Origin: an uncultured Verrucomicrobia subdivision 3 bacterium | GTDB lineage: Bacteria; Verrucomicrobiota; Verrucomicrobiia; Limisphaerales; UBA11358 | Length of the DNA stretch: 40,647 nucleotides | Direction: 5' to 3' | Assembly: GCA_903936645.1 (NCBI GenBank) | Contig: CAIZWI010000443.1 | Span: forward strand, 1 to 40,647 | Part shown: piece by piece, positions 25,361-36,400 of the stretch | Position numbering within the stretch: position 1 is the first letter of the stretch | Layout of the letters: the number at the start of each line of letters is the position of its first letter | The notes under the pieces: generated by a model | The model's database searches: none | The model's input: the letters and a program-made list of their open reading frames with translations, nothing else | What the model was told of the DNA's origin: nothing | Translations under genes and position numbers: made by a program

Positions 25361-25885
25361 TCAGGCACTCTTGGCGGTCCGGCGCGGGGTCAATCGGTTA
25401 ATTTCATCCCGCAACTCCGCCGCCAGCTCAAAATTCTCGTCATCGATGGCTTTCACCAGTTTTTTCTGTAAGGCTTTCACCCGTTCCGCCGTGTCCCGGG
25501 ATTCGCGCAATGCCTCCGGCGCTTTGCCCACGTGCCGCGTCCCCTTGTGCATCGTCTTGAGCAACCCGCCCAGGCCCTCTGCAAAGGTGGTGTAACATTC
25601 CGAACAACCCAGCCGGCCGGATTTCTTAAAATCCGCCTGGGTGAAACCGCATTTCACACACCGGATTTCCACACCACCGCCGGCGGATTCAATCTCCTGC
25701 GACGCCCCCAGGCCGAGCATCGTGTCGGCAAATGGGAACATGGCCAGATTGGTGTCCAAGCCCTTGGCCTTGGCACAGTCATCACACAAATCCAGCTTCT
25801 GGGCTTTTTCATCCGCGGAAATGTTGGTCAGAAAAACCGTCGCGGGCTTTTCTTTGCAGACCGAACACATTTTTTTGGCGCTCAT
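25361..25885 (-). CDS. mcsA: McsA, zinc-binding activator of McsB
   Basis: A 174-residue adaptor that activates the McsB arginine kinase and helps load ClpC. It has four CxxC pairs (CSVC, CDDC, CVKC, CSEC) expected to bind zinc or other metals, and a C-terminal UVR motif (KKLVKAIDDENFELAAELRD at about 141-160) of the kind that contacts ClpC. All features of Firmicute McsA are present. It begins 3 nt after the ilvE stop codon, so it is almost certainly co-transcribed with ilvE, and mcsB follows. There is no ctsR repressor gene before it, unlike in Bacillus. Confidence 0.95.
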   Translation of the reverse strand: MSAKKMCSVCKEKPATVFLTNISADEKAQKLDLCDDCAKAKGLDTNLAMFPFADTMLGLGASQEIESAGGGVEIRCVKCGFTQADFKKSGRLGCSECYTTFAEGLGGLLKTMHKGTRHVGKAPEALRESRDTAERVKALQKKLVKAIDDENFELAAELRDEINRLTPRRTAKSA

Positions 25886-25888
25886 AGA

Positions 25889-26761
25889 CTACGGGTATAT
25901 CGGCTCACCCACGGTTTTAGTCAAGGCATGATAATTTTGAACGAGTTGGCGCGTGATCGGTCCGGGCTGCCCGGTGCCGATCACCCGGCCGTCAATTTTG
26001 ACCACCGGAATCAATTCCGCACCGGTGCCCGTCAGGAAACATTCATCGGCATTAAACAAGTCGTAACGGGTCAAATTCGGCTCGGTAACCTTCCTGCCCG
26101 CCGCCTCGGCCAGCTCGATAACCGTCTGGCGGGTAATACCATACAACGCTCCCGCCGCCAAAGGGGGCGTGCACAGCGCGCCATTCCGGACAATAAAAAT
26201 ATTGTCCGCCGTCCCCTCGGCCACGTACCCCTCCGAATTGAGCATCACCGCTTCCTCCACCCCCGCGTTGTTGGCTTCAATTTTGGCCAGGATGTTGTTC
26301 AAATAATTCAGCGACTTGATGGCCGGGTTCACCGCGCTGTGCAAATTGCGCACCGTCGGCACCGTCACAATATCCATGCCCCGGTCGTACAATTCCTTGG
26401 GGTACACCTGGATTTTATCGGCAATGATGATGACCGAGGGATTCTTGCAACGGTTGGGATTCAACCCCAGCGTCCCCACCCCGCGCGTGACCACCAGGCG
26501 GATGTAACCATCCGTGATGCCACTCTGACGGCAGGTTTCCACCGTGGCCGCCATAAGCGCCGCGTGCGACATGGGCAATTCGAGCAAAATCGCCTTGGCC
26601 GAATAAAATAGCCGGTCAATATGCTCTTTTAATTTAAACACCCGGCCATGATAAGCCCGGATGCCTTCAAAAACGCCGTCTCCATACAGCAAACCGTGGT
26701 CAAACACGGAGATTTTCGCCTCGGATTCGTCGCAAAATTTACCATCAATAAAAATTTTCAT
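25889..26761 (-). CDS. ilvE: Branched-chain amino acid aminotransferase
   Basis: A 290-residue fold-type IV pyridoxal-phosphate aminotransferase that makes Val, Leu and Ile from their keto acids. Recognisable are FIDGKF at the start, DHGLLYGDGVFEGIRAYHGRVF (21-42), the PLP-lysine in IKSLNYLNNILAKIEA (K149), EAVMLNSEGYVAEGTADNIF and FLTGTGAELIPV. Length and motifs suit BCAT better than D-amino-acid transaminase or aminodeoxychorismate lyase, though these relatives cannot be fully excluded. It is the first gene of the run to clpC, and a tRNA gene diverges upstream. Confidence 0.92.
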   Translation of the reverse strand: MKIFIDGKFCDESEAKISVFDHGLLYGDGVFEGIRAYHGRVFKLKEHIDRLFYSAKAILLELPMSHAALMAATVETCRQSGITDGYIRLVVTRGVGTLGLNPNRCKNPSVIIIADKIQVYPKELYDRGMDIVTVPTVRNLHSAVNPAIKSLNYLNNILAKIEANNAGVEEAVMLNSEGYVAEGTADNIFIVRNGALCTPPLAAGALYGITRQTVIELAEAAGRKVTEPNLTRYDLFNADECFLTGTGAELIPVVKIDGRVIGTGQPGPITRQLVQNYHALTKTVGEPIYP

Positions 26762-26816
26762 GCCAATGCTTCCAGCCTAGGAGAAATGGGAGGTTGAAGC
26801 AAATGTGAAATTTTTA

Positions 26817-26844
26817 GTGACAAGCGCAAAAACCCATGTATGAT
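26817..26844 (+). promoter_or_regulatory. Promoter of tRNA-Glu
   Basis: GTGACA (26817-26822) and TATGAT (26839-26844) are separated by 16 nt, close to the sigma-70 consensus. The expected start of transcription lies a few nucleotides before the tRNA 5' end at 26859. Confidence 0.6.
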
Positions 26845-26858
26845 TTAAGGCCCTTTGC

Positions 26859-26933
26859 GACCCTATGGTCTAGCGGTTAGGACACCTCCCTTTCACGGAG
26901 GTAGCCCGGGTTCGATTCCCGGTAGGGTCGCCA
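26859..26933 (+). tRNA. tRNA-Glu (anticodon UUC), CCA encoded
   Basis: A complete cloverleaf: acceptor stem GACCCTA/TAGGGTC (7 bp, perfect), T8, a D-arm with GGTTAG-type loop, anticodon stem CCTCC/GGAGG with loop CTTTCAC (anticodon TTC), and T-arm CCGGG/CCCGG with loop TTCGATT. Discriminator G is followed by a genome-encoded CCA (26931-26933). A T-rich tract follows. It reads the GAA/GAG glutamate codons. Confidence 0.97.
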
Positions 26934-27421
26934 TTTTTCCGCAGTTAAAAATCCACGTCAAATCCACTTGAAATTCCCTCATTCGGGTGAAGCCAGCCTT
27001 TCTAGTTACGTTTCCTCCAACCAGCCAGATAACCGCTTATTACTACCCCCGGCTTGCTTGGAATTAAAGATGACTTGGCCGATTCTTCCTTATTTTCGGT
27101 AACGAAGACAGCGACCTAATGAATTGAGCAGTTGGGGAATGCCCGATTAATCCGAACGGGAGGGCGCCTGTTTGCCCAGAGTTGCGAGGCACGAGCCTCC
27201 TCGGGTATGGATGCGGATTGAATGGTCAATACTTGAAACCTTTGTTTCGGCCACACTGGGTTCAAGGTTTCGGCAGAACACATGGCAGTTCCGCAGCCAC
27301 AATACGGATCCAGCGCAACTTCACCAGGATTGCTCCTGATGTATGGGATGCGTTCGAACCAGGCATATAAATTAAATTCCGGCGCAAAAACTGCGCTTTT
27401 GACACTTGATAATAAGGCGAC
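26934..27421. other. Gene-free stretch after the tRNA
   Basis: This 488-bp interval lies between tRNA-Glu and the 3' end of the giant secreted protein gene. Only short frames without recognisable content occur in it. There is no integrase, no repeated tRNA 3' end that would mark an integrated element, and no insertion sequence. Near its right end is one weak hairpin, listed separately. Confidence 0.5.
27382..27400 (-). terminator. Weak hairpin downstream of the giant repeat protein gene
   Basis: GCGCA/TGCGC arms with a 5-nt loop (27382-27396) lie 25 nt beyond the stop codon of the minus-strand gene. The tract following on the minus strand is A/T-rich but not a T-run; on the plus strand four T follow. 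It may be a weak or bidirectional terminator. Confidence 0.3.
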
Positions 27422-30400
27422 TCAAGGAACTTTCAGCCGATAGAATCGCTGCCAGTTTGCCGGAGCGATGGCATTGGTGACACTGAAGTTTCCGCCAGCA
27501 TCGAATTGATTGGTCAGCAGCGGCGTCCAATCTGGCAGCGGGGTGGTTAGATTGGTGGCAGTCAGCAGGTAATAATTGGCACCGGGAGTGCCACCGGAAC
27601 CGCTGAGCACCAAGCCCTTGGCGGTGGCCTGCATTGTCCCAAAGCGGGGGGCGGTGACCATGACATTGACCTGGCCAACCACTGAGGTGTCCAGGGTATA
27701 GCCGAACCCGGCCGGAACCGCGCCGAAGTTGAGCGTGCCGAGGCTGAGCACCCCGCCGTAAGTGAAAAGGGTATAGGTACCCGAGCCGAATCCGGTGGCT
27801 GAGCTGAGATTCAGCGTGCCACCCAAGGTCAAGTTGCCAGCTACGGCCACCCGATCAGTGGCCGTGCCCAGTTGAAATTGGAGCACGCTGGCGTTATTCA
27901 AGCCAAGGTCATTGGTCACAGTCAGGGTGCCGGCACCATTGAGGCCCGGGGCCAGAATGGCCCCGGCGGCCAAGGCCACCTGTCCACCAATAGTGCCATT
28001 GCCACCCAGTGTGGCACCCGGATTAATGCTGACCGGCCCGGAACCCGTTCCACTCCCCGCCGGGTTGTTAACCAGCAGAGTGCCAGCATTCACAGTGGTG
28101 CCAGCAGAGAAGGTGTTGTTGCCGGTAACGGCCAGGCTGCCGGGACCGTTGTAAATCAGTGCGGCCGGGGCTGCGCCGCCGTCGGAAATGAGGCCATGGA
28201 ACACACTGTTGGTATTGACACCGCCGACCACAAATGTGGTCAGGCCAGCGGGAGCGGTGGTCGCCCCGGACAGGCTGGCATTGGTGCCGCCAAACAAAGC
28301 ACCCAAGTAATTGGTGAGACTGCCCGATTTATTAAAGATACTGCCGTTCGGGCCCAAGTCCCATACGGCGGCGGCGCTGCCGAACACTGCGGGCCCCACA
28401 ATTTGGATCCCATTGGCCGTCGAAAAATAAATCGTGCCGGCATAACCACTCCAGTCGCCGCCGGGCGAAAACACGCCGCCTCCACCAACGTTCAAGTTAA
28501 GGGAACCCGCGCCTTGGAGATTAAAACTGGCATAAGGCTGACCGTAGGTTGCCAGTTGGCTGGCACCGGTGGCGGTGATGAGCGCGCCCGCGCCAACGCC
28601 GTTTAAAAACAACGTGCCCCCATTCAGGAAAATCGGGCCCAGACCGCTGGCATAGGAGTTGTTCACGAGTTGCAGCGTGCCCCCCGCCACATAAGTGCCC
28701 CCCGCATAGCTGTTGCTGGAGTTCAAGATGAGCTGGCCCGCACCGGCTTTGACCAGTCTGCCGAAACCACCCAGCACACCGCCGCCGATGGTGTAAGTCC
28801 GGGCATTGTTGGTCACCAGAACTGCTGCCGGCTGCACCACCCCACTGATCGTAACATTGCCATTGGTGGAAGTGTCATCGAAGCGAACCGCATCCAGGTT
28901 GTAAAACACATCCACCCCAATGCCATTCAACCAATTGGGCGTGGTGGCGGGATCCCAGCTGCTGCCATTGGCACCCCGCCACAAGAGGGAGCCGGCGTTT
29001 CCAGTGACCGCCAGTTGCACCCCTGCCGATGTGTTCTGGAGGGTGAAAGTCTGCCGCGTGGTGGCGGGCAAATCGGTGGCGAAACTGCCGCCACTGTTGT
29101 TGGCTGCGGCCCCGCCAATCAAGGTGTAAACCCCAGCCCCCACGGCGTTATTGAGAAGATTGAAGTGGTAGGTCTGAACCCCGCTTTGGGTGAGGGTGGC
29201 TCCGGGCAGCCAGAGCGAGTCATTGCCGCCAGCGGGGGAACTGGACAGGTCGAAATCCAATTGCGGAGAGGCCAACGATAGACTATTGCTCACCGTCAAC
29301 GTGCCGAAACCGCCGGGCCCCGCACCGGGGGCAAGCGTGCCGCCGGAAAGGACGGCAAGACCATTACCGAGCACGCCATTGCCCGCCAGCGTGGCCCCGC
29401 TGTTGACCGTGACCGGACTGCTGCTGAAACTGCCGGTCACCGCCAGGGTGCCGCTGCTGACCGTGGTGGTGCCCGTATGTGTGCTCGCACCGCTTAAAGT
29501 AAGGGTGCCCGCCCCAATTTTGACCAGGTTCACCGAGGTTTGGAATTGACCCGCAAAAGTCGTGTTCAGGTTCAACGCGCCAATTTGCAAGGTGGGCGCA
29601 CCGGCATAGTAATCATACAGCGCCGCCGCCGGATTATTGCCGGACAAGGCGCCGAAATAATAGGTGTTGCCGCCGGAATTGTCGTAAAAGCCCAGGGCAA
29701 CGGGCGCGTTAATGATCGTCAATGCATTATTAAAACCACTAAAAGCCCCGCCATTAGCCACCAGGCGCAAGCCGCCGGCACCGAGCAGATTGATCGTCCC
29801 GGCAAACCCGCTGCCATTGCCTTTGTATTGGTCGGTGGCCCCGCCACTCTGCACGTTCAAGTTGAGAGTGCCAGCTCCGGTGAGGGTGCCGGTGAGGTTG
29901 ATATCGTAGCCCAGATTGATCGTGGCAAACCCGTTAGTCGGCACCACAAGCGGATTCACCAGGTTAAGATAATTCCCCGCCGAATAATTATTCACCAGGG
30001 TGCCGGATTGCAGGTTGATCGTCCCCCCGCCGAGGGTGCCCCCGTCGTTCAACTGGAGGGTGCCCGCATTTAAATTGACCGGCCCGATGAAATTATTGTT
30101 GTTATTCAGCGTCAGCGTGCCCGCGCCGGACTTGGTCAGGCCACCATTTCCGGAAATGCTGCCGCTGCCACTAAACGTATAGTCCTGGTTTGCGTCTACC
30201 AACACTCCGCCGGGGGCGACCGTGCTGGTAAGATTGATTGCCGGACTGGCCAGGCCGGAATTGTCAAAGGTCACATTGTCCCCGCTGGTGAATACGGATG
30301 AATCACTGCCGTCCAGCCAGTCGGGCGTGTTGGTGGTGTCCCAAACATTGGCATTGCCGTCCCCTTGCCAGACGAGGTTTTTCGAGGTATACAACATGGT

Positions 30401-33400
30401 TACCAGCAGGCCCATGCTATTGGTCATGGCGGTGCCGTCGGGGTCCGCAACCGCAAAGGTAAAGCCGGCCAAGCCGGTGAAACCGGCGGCCGGGGCAAAA
30501 TGCGCAAAGTGGCGGTTGGTAATCGTTACCGTCCCATTAAATGGCGCGGAAAGCATGTAAAGGGCCCCGTTGGTAAAGCCCAGGGTGTAAGGCCAGAGGT
30601 CAAGATCGGTGGCATTGGTTTGCACAAACGCGTGGGGTGCGGCCAGCCATGCAAGATAGTTTTCTAACAACGTGTAGCCATTGGGGGCCACCACATTGTT
30701 GTCGGCAGCATGGGGATTGGAGCCCGTCGCCATTTCCCAAACGTCCGGCATGCCGTCCTGATCGGAATCCGCCGGCGCAGTACCGCCGTTAATGGTGCCA
30801 TAACCATTGTTGGGCAGGCCGGTGTCGGCCGGGCTGACGATTATCCGGCCCGCCGTGCCCAGGGAGGTCACCTGGCTGATGACCTGGGCATCCAGAAGGT
30901 CGGACGGCAGCGCGCCCGCGCTCGAGACGTCGATGCGGTAGGCAGTTTGTGCAGAAACCGTGGGGAAGTTGGCGGTGACCGGCGACCAGGGAGTGGCGGC
31001 GACGATGCCACTCCCCGGTTCGGAAGGCCCGCCATTCAAGACGCCATCGCGGCTGCTGTCAAGCATGTTGCCGACCGCATAAATCGTCTGGTTATTATTA
31101 AACTGGAAGAAGTCACTGTTCGGACTGGTGCTCGATGGGCCCGTGATAAAATAATTATTAACAATGTCATGACTAAAATGCCCGGCGGTGTTCGCAACGG
31201 TATAACCTGCCTGGAAGTCGTAGATCACGTTATTGACGTAAACCGTGCTGGCTTTGGCGAGCGGCTGGCGATTATGAGCATTGACCCACAAATTGTTGAA
31301 ATAGGAGGCATTCCCCCCCTCGACGTGCGCCCCGAACTGCTGGTTGATAGGATCAGCGATAATGCAGTATTGAATCGTAAAGTCGGTGGTATGAACGGCA
31401 TCAAAGCTGTCCCACTGGCCAAATTCCACCGAGGTGTGGTCGAAAATCATATTGCTCGCATAGCCGTTGCCGGAACCGATATTGATGCCGCTAGAACCGG
31501 TGCTGGTGCCGCCCTGGCGGACGCGCAGAAAGCGGCAGATAATATTGTTCTTGCCGTAAAAGGACAATTCATTGCCCATCAAACCGATGCCACCGCCCGG
31601 AGCCGTCTGGCCGGCAATGGTCAGGCCACTGGCGGCGGACACCGCTGAGTACAAATTGATATAGCCCCCCACATCGAAAACGACGGTTCGCCCGCCCCGG
31701 CTCACGGCGTCCCGGAAGGAGCCCGGTCCACTATCCGCCAGTGTGGTCACATGATAAACTGACCCGCCCCGTCCGCCGGTCGCATTGGCACCATACCCCT
31801 GCGCACCTGGGAAAGCCACCACGGGCGGATAAACCACAGGATTGGTAATTGAGCCAGTGGCGATTGCGAGATAGACGGCTCCGTTCGTGATTTGCAGGGT
31901 AGGATACGTGTTGGTCACCAGGCCGTTGCCGGTCACGGTGACATTCGTCGGGGTCTGGCCGGTGATGAAGCCGGTCCCGCTCAGGTCGTTGGTGATGAGC
32001 AAATACGTGCCCAGGCCAAGAGCGGAGCCCGGGTTGTTAATATTAAAGTAGGTGCCGCCCGCCAGGGTCAAAGTGCCATTGGCAATTGTCAGGGAGGGGC
32101 TGCTGTTGGAATAAACCAGAGAGACAGTGCCCGGGCCAGTGTTCACATTGCCGTTGATCAGGCCGGGCGAGGTGCTATTCCCCAAAGACTGATTGACGAC
32201 CAAATTGAAACCGCTTGTGGCGGTGACATCGAAGATCGCTCCACCGCTGATAACAATATTGCCGCTGTTGGCCAGTGAACCGGACGCGCCGAGAGCCAAT
32301 GTGCCAGCGGTGATGGTGGTGGGGCCGGTATAAGTATCGGCCCCGTTCAAAGCCACGGTCCCGGTGCCCAACTTGGTGAGGCCACCGTCCGGCGTGCCGG
32401 TGCCATGGAGTAAAGGCGCCGCGAGCGTGATGCTATTGCCATTGTCATTGACGACTGCCCCGCCCGCATTCACCACGGCGGTCATCTGGGCGGGGACGTT
32501 CGGCAAGAAGCCATTGCCTAGATCACCGGTCAAGGCGGCCAGGGTGCCACCGTTGAAGTAAATGGTGCCACTTTGATTGCCATAGGTCGATTCTTGAAAG
32601 TTATCCACGGCCAGTGTGCCGCCATTCAAATTCAACGCAAAGTTGCCCGGTGTCTGGCCACCCGAGGTGTAAAACAAGTCCAGCGCGCCATTCACCGTCA
32701 CCAGCGTGGTGGTATCGCCAGGGGTGCCAATGGTCAGGGAGCCATTGCCGCCGGGACGACCCTGACCGTTGCCGTAGCTCAAGGCCCGGCCATTAGCGTC
32801 GGCATTGGCGGTCACTTGCGCGCCATTGGTGATGGTGAGGGTGGCCAGGGCCCCATAAGTACCGCTGCCGCTGCCACCGGTGGGGGAGGTGATATACAAG
32901 CCATTGGGTGAAATGAGTGTGGCCCCATTGATCGTGACCGTGGCCAGGCCGTACTGTCCGGAAATATCCAGATGACTGGTCAAACTGCTCGGGCTATTGA
33001 GCAGGAGCCCGCCACTGTAGACTAAGGTGTTGCCGGTGTAAGTGGCGTCCGACAACGACAGCGTGCCAGCGCCCCATTCGCTCAAGGAACCACTCCCCGT
33101 GAGATTGCCGGCAAACAGGGTGTTTGCGTTATTATTGCCCACGATTAAATTGAGTGGTGCGCCGGTCAGATTGGTCAGCCCCAGGCTGAGGGCGGGGTTG
33201 GTGCCCGCCAGTTCACCCAGGGTGGCCGTGGTGATGGCGGGATCAAAAAGCACCGTGCCACGGTTGTAATTCAACGTGCTGTTGGCGAGGGCCAAAGGAT
33301 TAGCTAGTTGCAGCACGCCATTGGAAACCGAAGTGGCCCCGGTGAAGAGGTTCGCCCCGCTTAACACCACCGTGCCCGTGCCCCCGGCTGAGTTGACGGT

Positions 33401-36400
33401 GAGTGCATTCGCGCCAGTATTGCCCGCGGAGGCAATGGTGCCTGCCACCGTAAAGGTTTGACTGCCCGCGGCATCGATAAGTCCCAGGCCGCCGGTACTG
33501 CCGGCCACCGCACCAATCGCCATGCTGTTGGTGAGGATGAAGGAGCCGTTGCCAAGGAGATCACCACCTGCCAGCAGGATCAATGCGGAGCTGGCGATAT
33601 TATTGGCGGAGTTAAGGCTGAGCATCCCGGTGTTGATGATGGTGGGGCCGGTGAAGAAGTTGCTGCCTTGCAGCGCCAGCGTGCCGTTGCCAACCTTGGT
33701 GAGCCCGCCGCTGCCGCCCAAAGTGCCGGCCAGGGTCAAATTATTGCCGTTGTTATCCACCGTGAATGTGGCCCCAAAAGCCAGCGCCAAATTGTTGGCG
33801 AGACTCAAACCCGGGGCGCCCGCCTGGAGAGTGCTGCTGCCAGCGATATTCACATCGCCCGCCCCCAACGCGGCCGCATTGGCCACTTGCAACGTGCCCC
33901 CGCCGGTGAGGATGGTGCCCACACTTCCGGCCGCCGGGCCATAGCTGTTCGCCCCGGCCAGAGTCGTGATGCCCGCGCCATTCACCGTCATGGTTTTGGA
34001 TACCCCGGAGCGGTTGATCACACTTCCAGAAATGGCCAGCGCGCTGCCGGCGGCGACCGTGACCTGCGCAGTGTCATTCAAGGCCAGCGCTGTTTGGATC
34101 ACGTTTGCCGAACCCGCTGTGGCGGACACTGTCGCGCCGTGCCCGTTGTTGTCCAGCGTCAAGGTATTGCCAACATTGGCCACCACAAAGGAATTGGCGT
34201 TTGTGAGCGCAAGGCCGCCCACGGCCTCATTGGCATTCAATGTCACCGTGCGCAAGGCCGACCCGACACCCAAGGTGGCCAGGTCGCCCGCCGCGTGCGG
34301 CACACTGGGATTGCTGCTCCAATTCGTGCCCACGGTCCAATTGCCACTTGCATCCACCACCCAGGCCGCCTGCGCGCCACCCGAAGCCACCTTCAGGGTC
34401 ACCGCGCCACCGGCGGTGACAATCGAACTGACCGTGCCGCTGGCCACGCCCGCGCCGGTAAAGGCCGGCGTGCTGTTGGCAAACGCCCCCGTACTGCCCG
34501 CCGGGGTGTAATTCAGCAGCACATAGGTGCCAATCGGCAGCGGCGTGCTGCCGGGAACATTGATGGTCACGGCATTGCCGTTCAAAGTTACCGCCCCCAC
34601 GGTCAACGGCGTACCAACATTGAACCGGGCGGCCGAGCCAGGCTGCCAGATGACGTTGCCCGCAATCGTGCCCGAGCCGCCCAAAGTGCCGCCATTGGCC
34701 ACGATCACCGCGCCGGACCCGGTGCCCGAGCCGTTGGCATTATTGATCAACAAGGTCGCATTGGTGACCGTGGTGCCGCCGGAATAATTGTTTGCCGCGA
34801 GCAACGTGAGCATGCCATTCGCAGCCGTGCTAAATACAGTCAAAGCACCGGGACCGCCATTGCCAATGGAATTGGTGAAAGCCACCGCCTGACCGTTAAC
34901 GTCAATCGTGGCGTTGCCGGCAAGGGTGACGGGCTGCGCGACCGGCGGAGCAGCGGAATTCTGGCTGACATCCGTGGTGCTGTTGAGCAGCAGGGAATTA
35001 TATTGCAGGGTGCCGTTGTTAAAGGTCAGCCCGCTGTAAACCGAGCCGCCCAAGGCCCATTCGCTGTTAATATTCAAGGTGGCGCCGCCGGTAATGAGCG
35101 CGCCGCCGGAAAACGTATTGCCGCCACTGTTCAATACCACTGTGCCGGTGGCGAACACCGGCGTGGGATTTGCCGTGTCAAGGGACTGGCCGCTGGCGAC
35201 GGAACCGGAGCCCGGCAAAAGACCGGAGACATTGCCGTTCGCGGTCGAGGCCGGCAAGCCAATGACCAGCGGACCGGTGCCGGGCGCACCGCCCACCACA
35301 CCATCCACCGTCAAAGTGGTTCCCGCCGCCGCCGCCAGGCCGCCACCATTGCCAAGCAAAGTGATGAGCCGTTTGGGCGTGGCACCGCCATTGTCCAGGG
35401 CAAAAGTAGCGTTGCCAAAGAGGAAACCCCCGTTCAGATTAACCCCCAGGAGGGACGTCGGCGAACCGACCGCCGAATTGGCGCTGATTACCAAAGTCCC
35501 GCCATTCACATAAGTCTGCCCGGAATAACTGCTGCCGCTGGCAAAAAACACGGTGCCGTCACCAGCTTTGATAACTTGTGTGGGGCTGGAAGTGCCCTGC
35601 CGGCCATCCCCGATGGCGGGGGTCATATTGAAATAGCCCAGGGTATTATTCTGCCAGATCACGCCCGCTTGCGCCGCGCTGACGCTGCTGATGCGGGCAA
35701 TCTGCCAGCCACCGCCCCCGATGATACCGGCATTGACCGCGCCCATGGCGGGGGTCACCAACAGCCCACCAAAGGTTAAATTGCCACCGCCCCCCGAGGC
35801 TGCGTTGGGCGCGGCCGGGTTATTGAAACGAATGGTGGGGGCATACGAATTATTATTGATGACCTGGTTGTTTGCCACCACGTCCACATTGGCGTTGGCC
35901 GCCCAGGCGGTGGAATAAAAACCGGCCACCTGGCTGCCGCCAATCACCGTGTAAGGCGAGGTGCCCGCCGCCCCGCTTGCCAGACTGCTGCTCGCCCAGT
36001 CATACAAACCAACGGTGGCATAACCTGCCGTCGGGTTGGCGGCGTTTGGTCCCTCGCCCAGGAAGACCCCCAGGGAGGCGGCGCTGGAGCCCAGGCTGGT
36101 AGTCCTAATATTGGCCGTGGCCGCCACGGGAGCACCGTTGCCATCAATCGTGGCCGGTCCAATGTAACGCACTACAGCACCGTAATTCGCCGTCAGGGTA
36201 CCCAGCGACACCGTGGGCAGGTTGGCCCCGGAGGCCGGGGCGGCGCTGATAGTGGATAGCCCTGGATTGAAGGTCGTACTCGTAAAACTCTGGCTGGTCG
36301 CCGTGCCGGCATTGCCATTTAGATTCAGCGTGCCCCCCCCAAGCGTCAGCAATTGCACGGGAATCAAGGTGCTTGCGGGCGAACCACTGGCATTGAAGTC

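Noticed and set aside
27182..27370. A 62-codon frame between the tRNA and the giant gene
   Set aside because: Short, no start signal, no recognisable sequence; likely chance.
26859..27421. tRNA gene as a possible integration site with an island beyond it
   Set aside because: No integrase, no direct repeat of the tRNA 3' end and no foreign-looking genes follow; the next gene is the repeat protein on the other strand.
33458..35779. A 773-codon open frame on the plus strand, antisense to the giant repeat protein
   Set aside because: It is a shadow of the low-complexity, GC-rich repeat gene: no recognisable domain, compositionally biased (Gly, Arg, Ala, His), and wholly inside a well-supported gene on the other strand. 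The other long plus-strand frames in 27,800-36,900 are rejected for the same reason.
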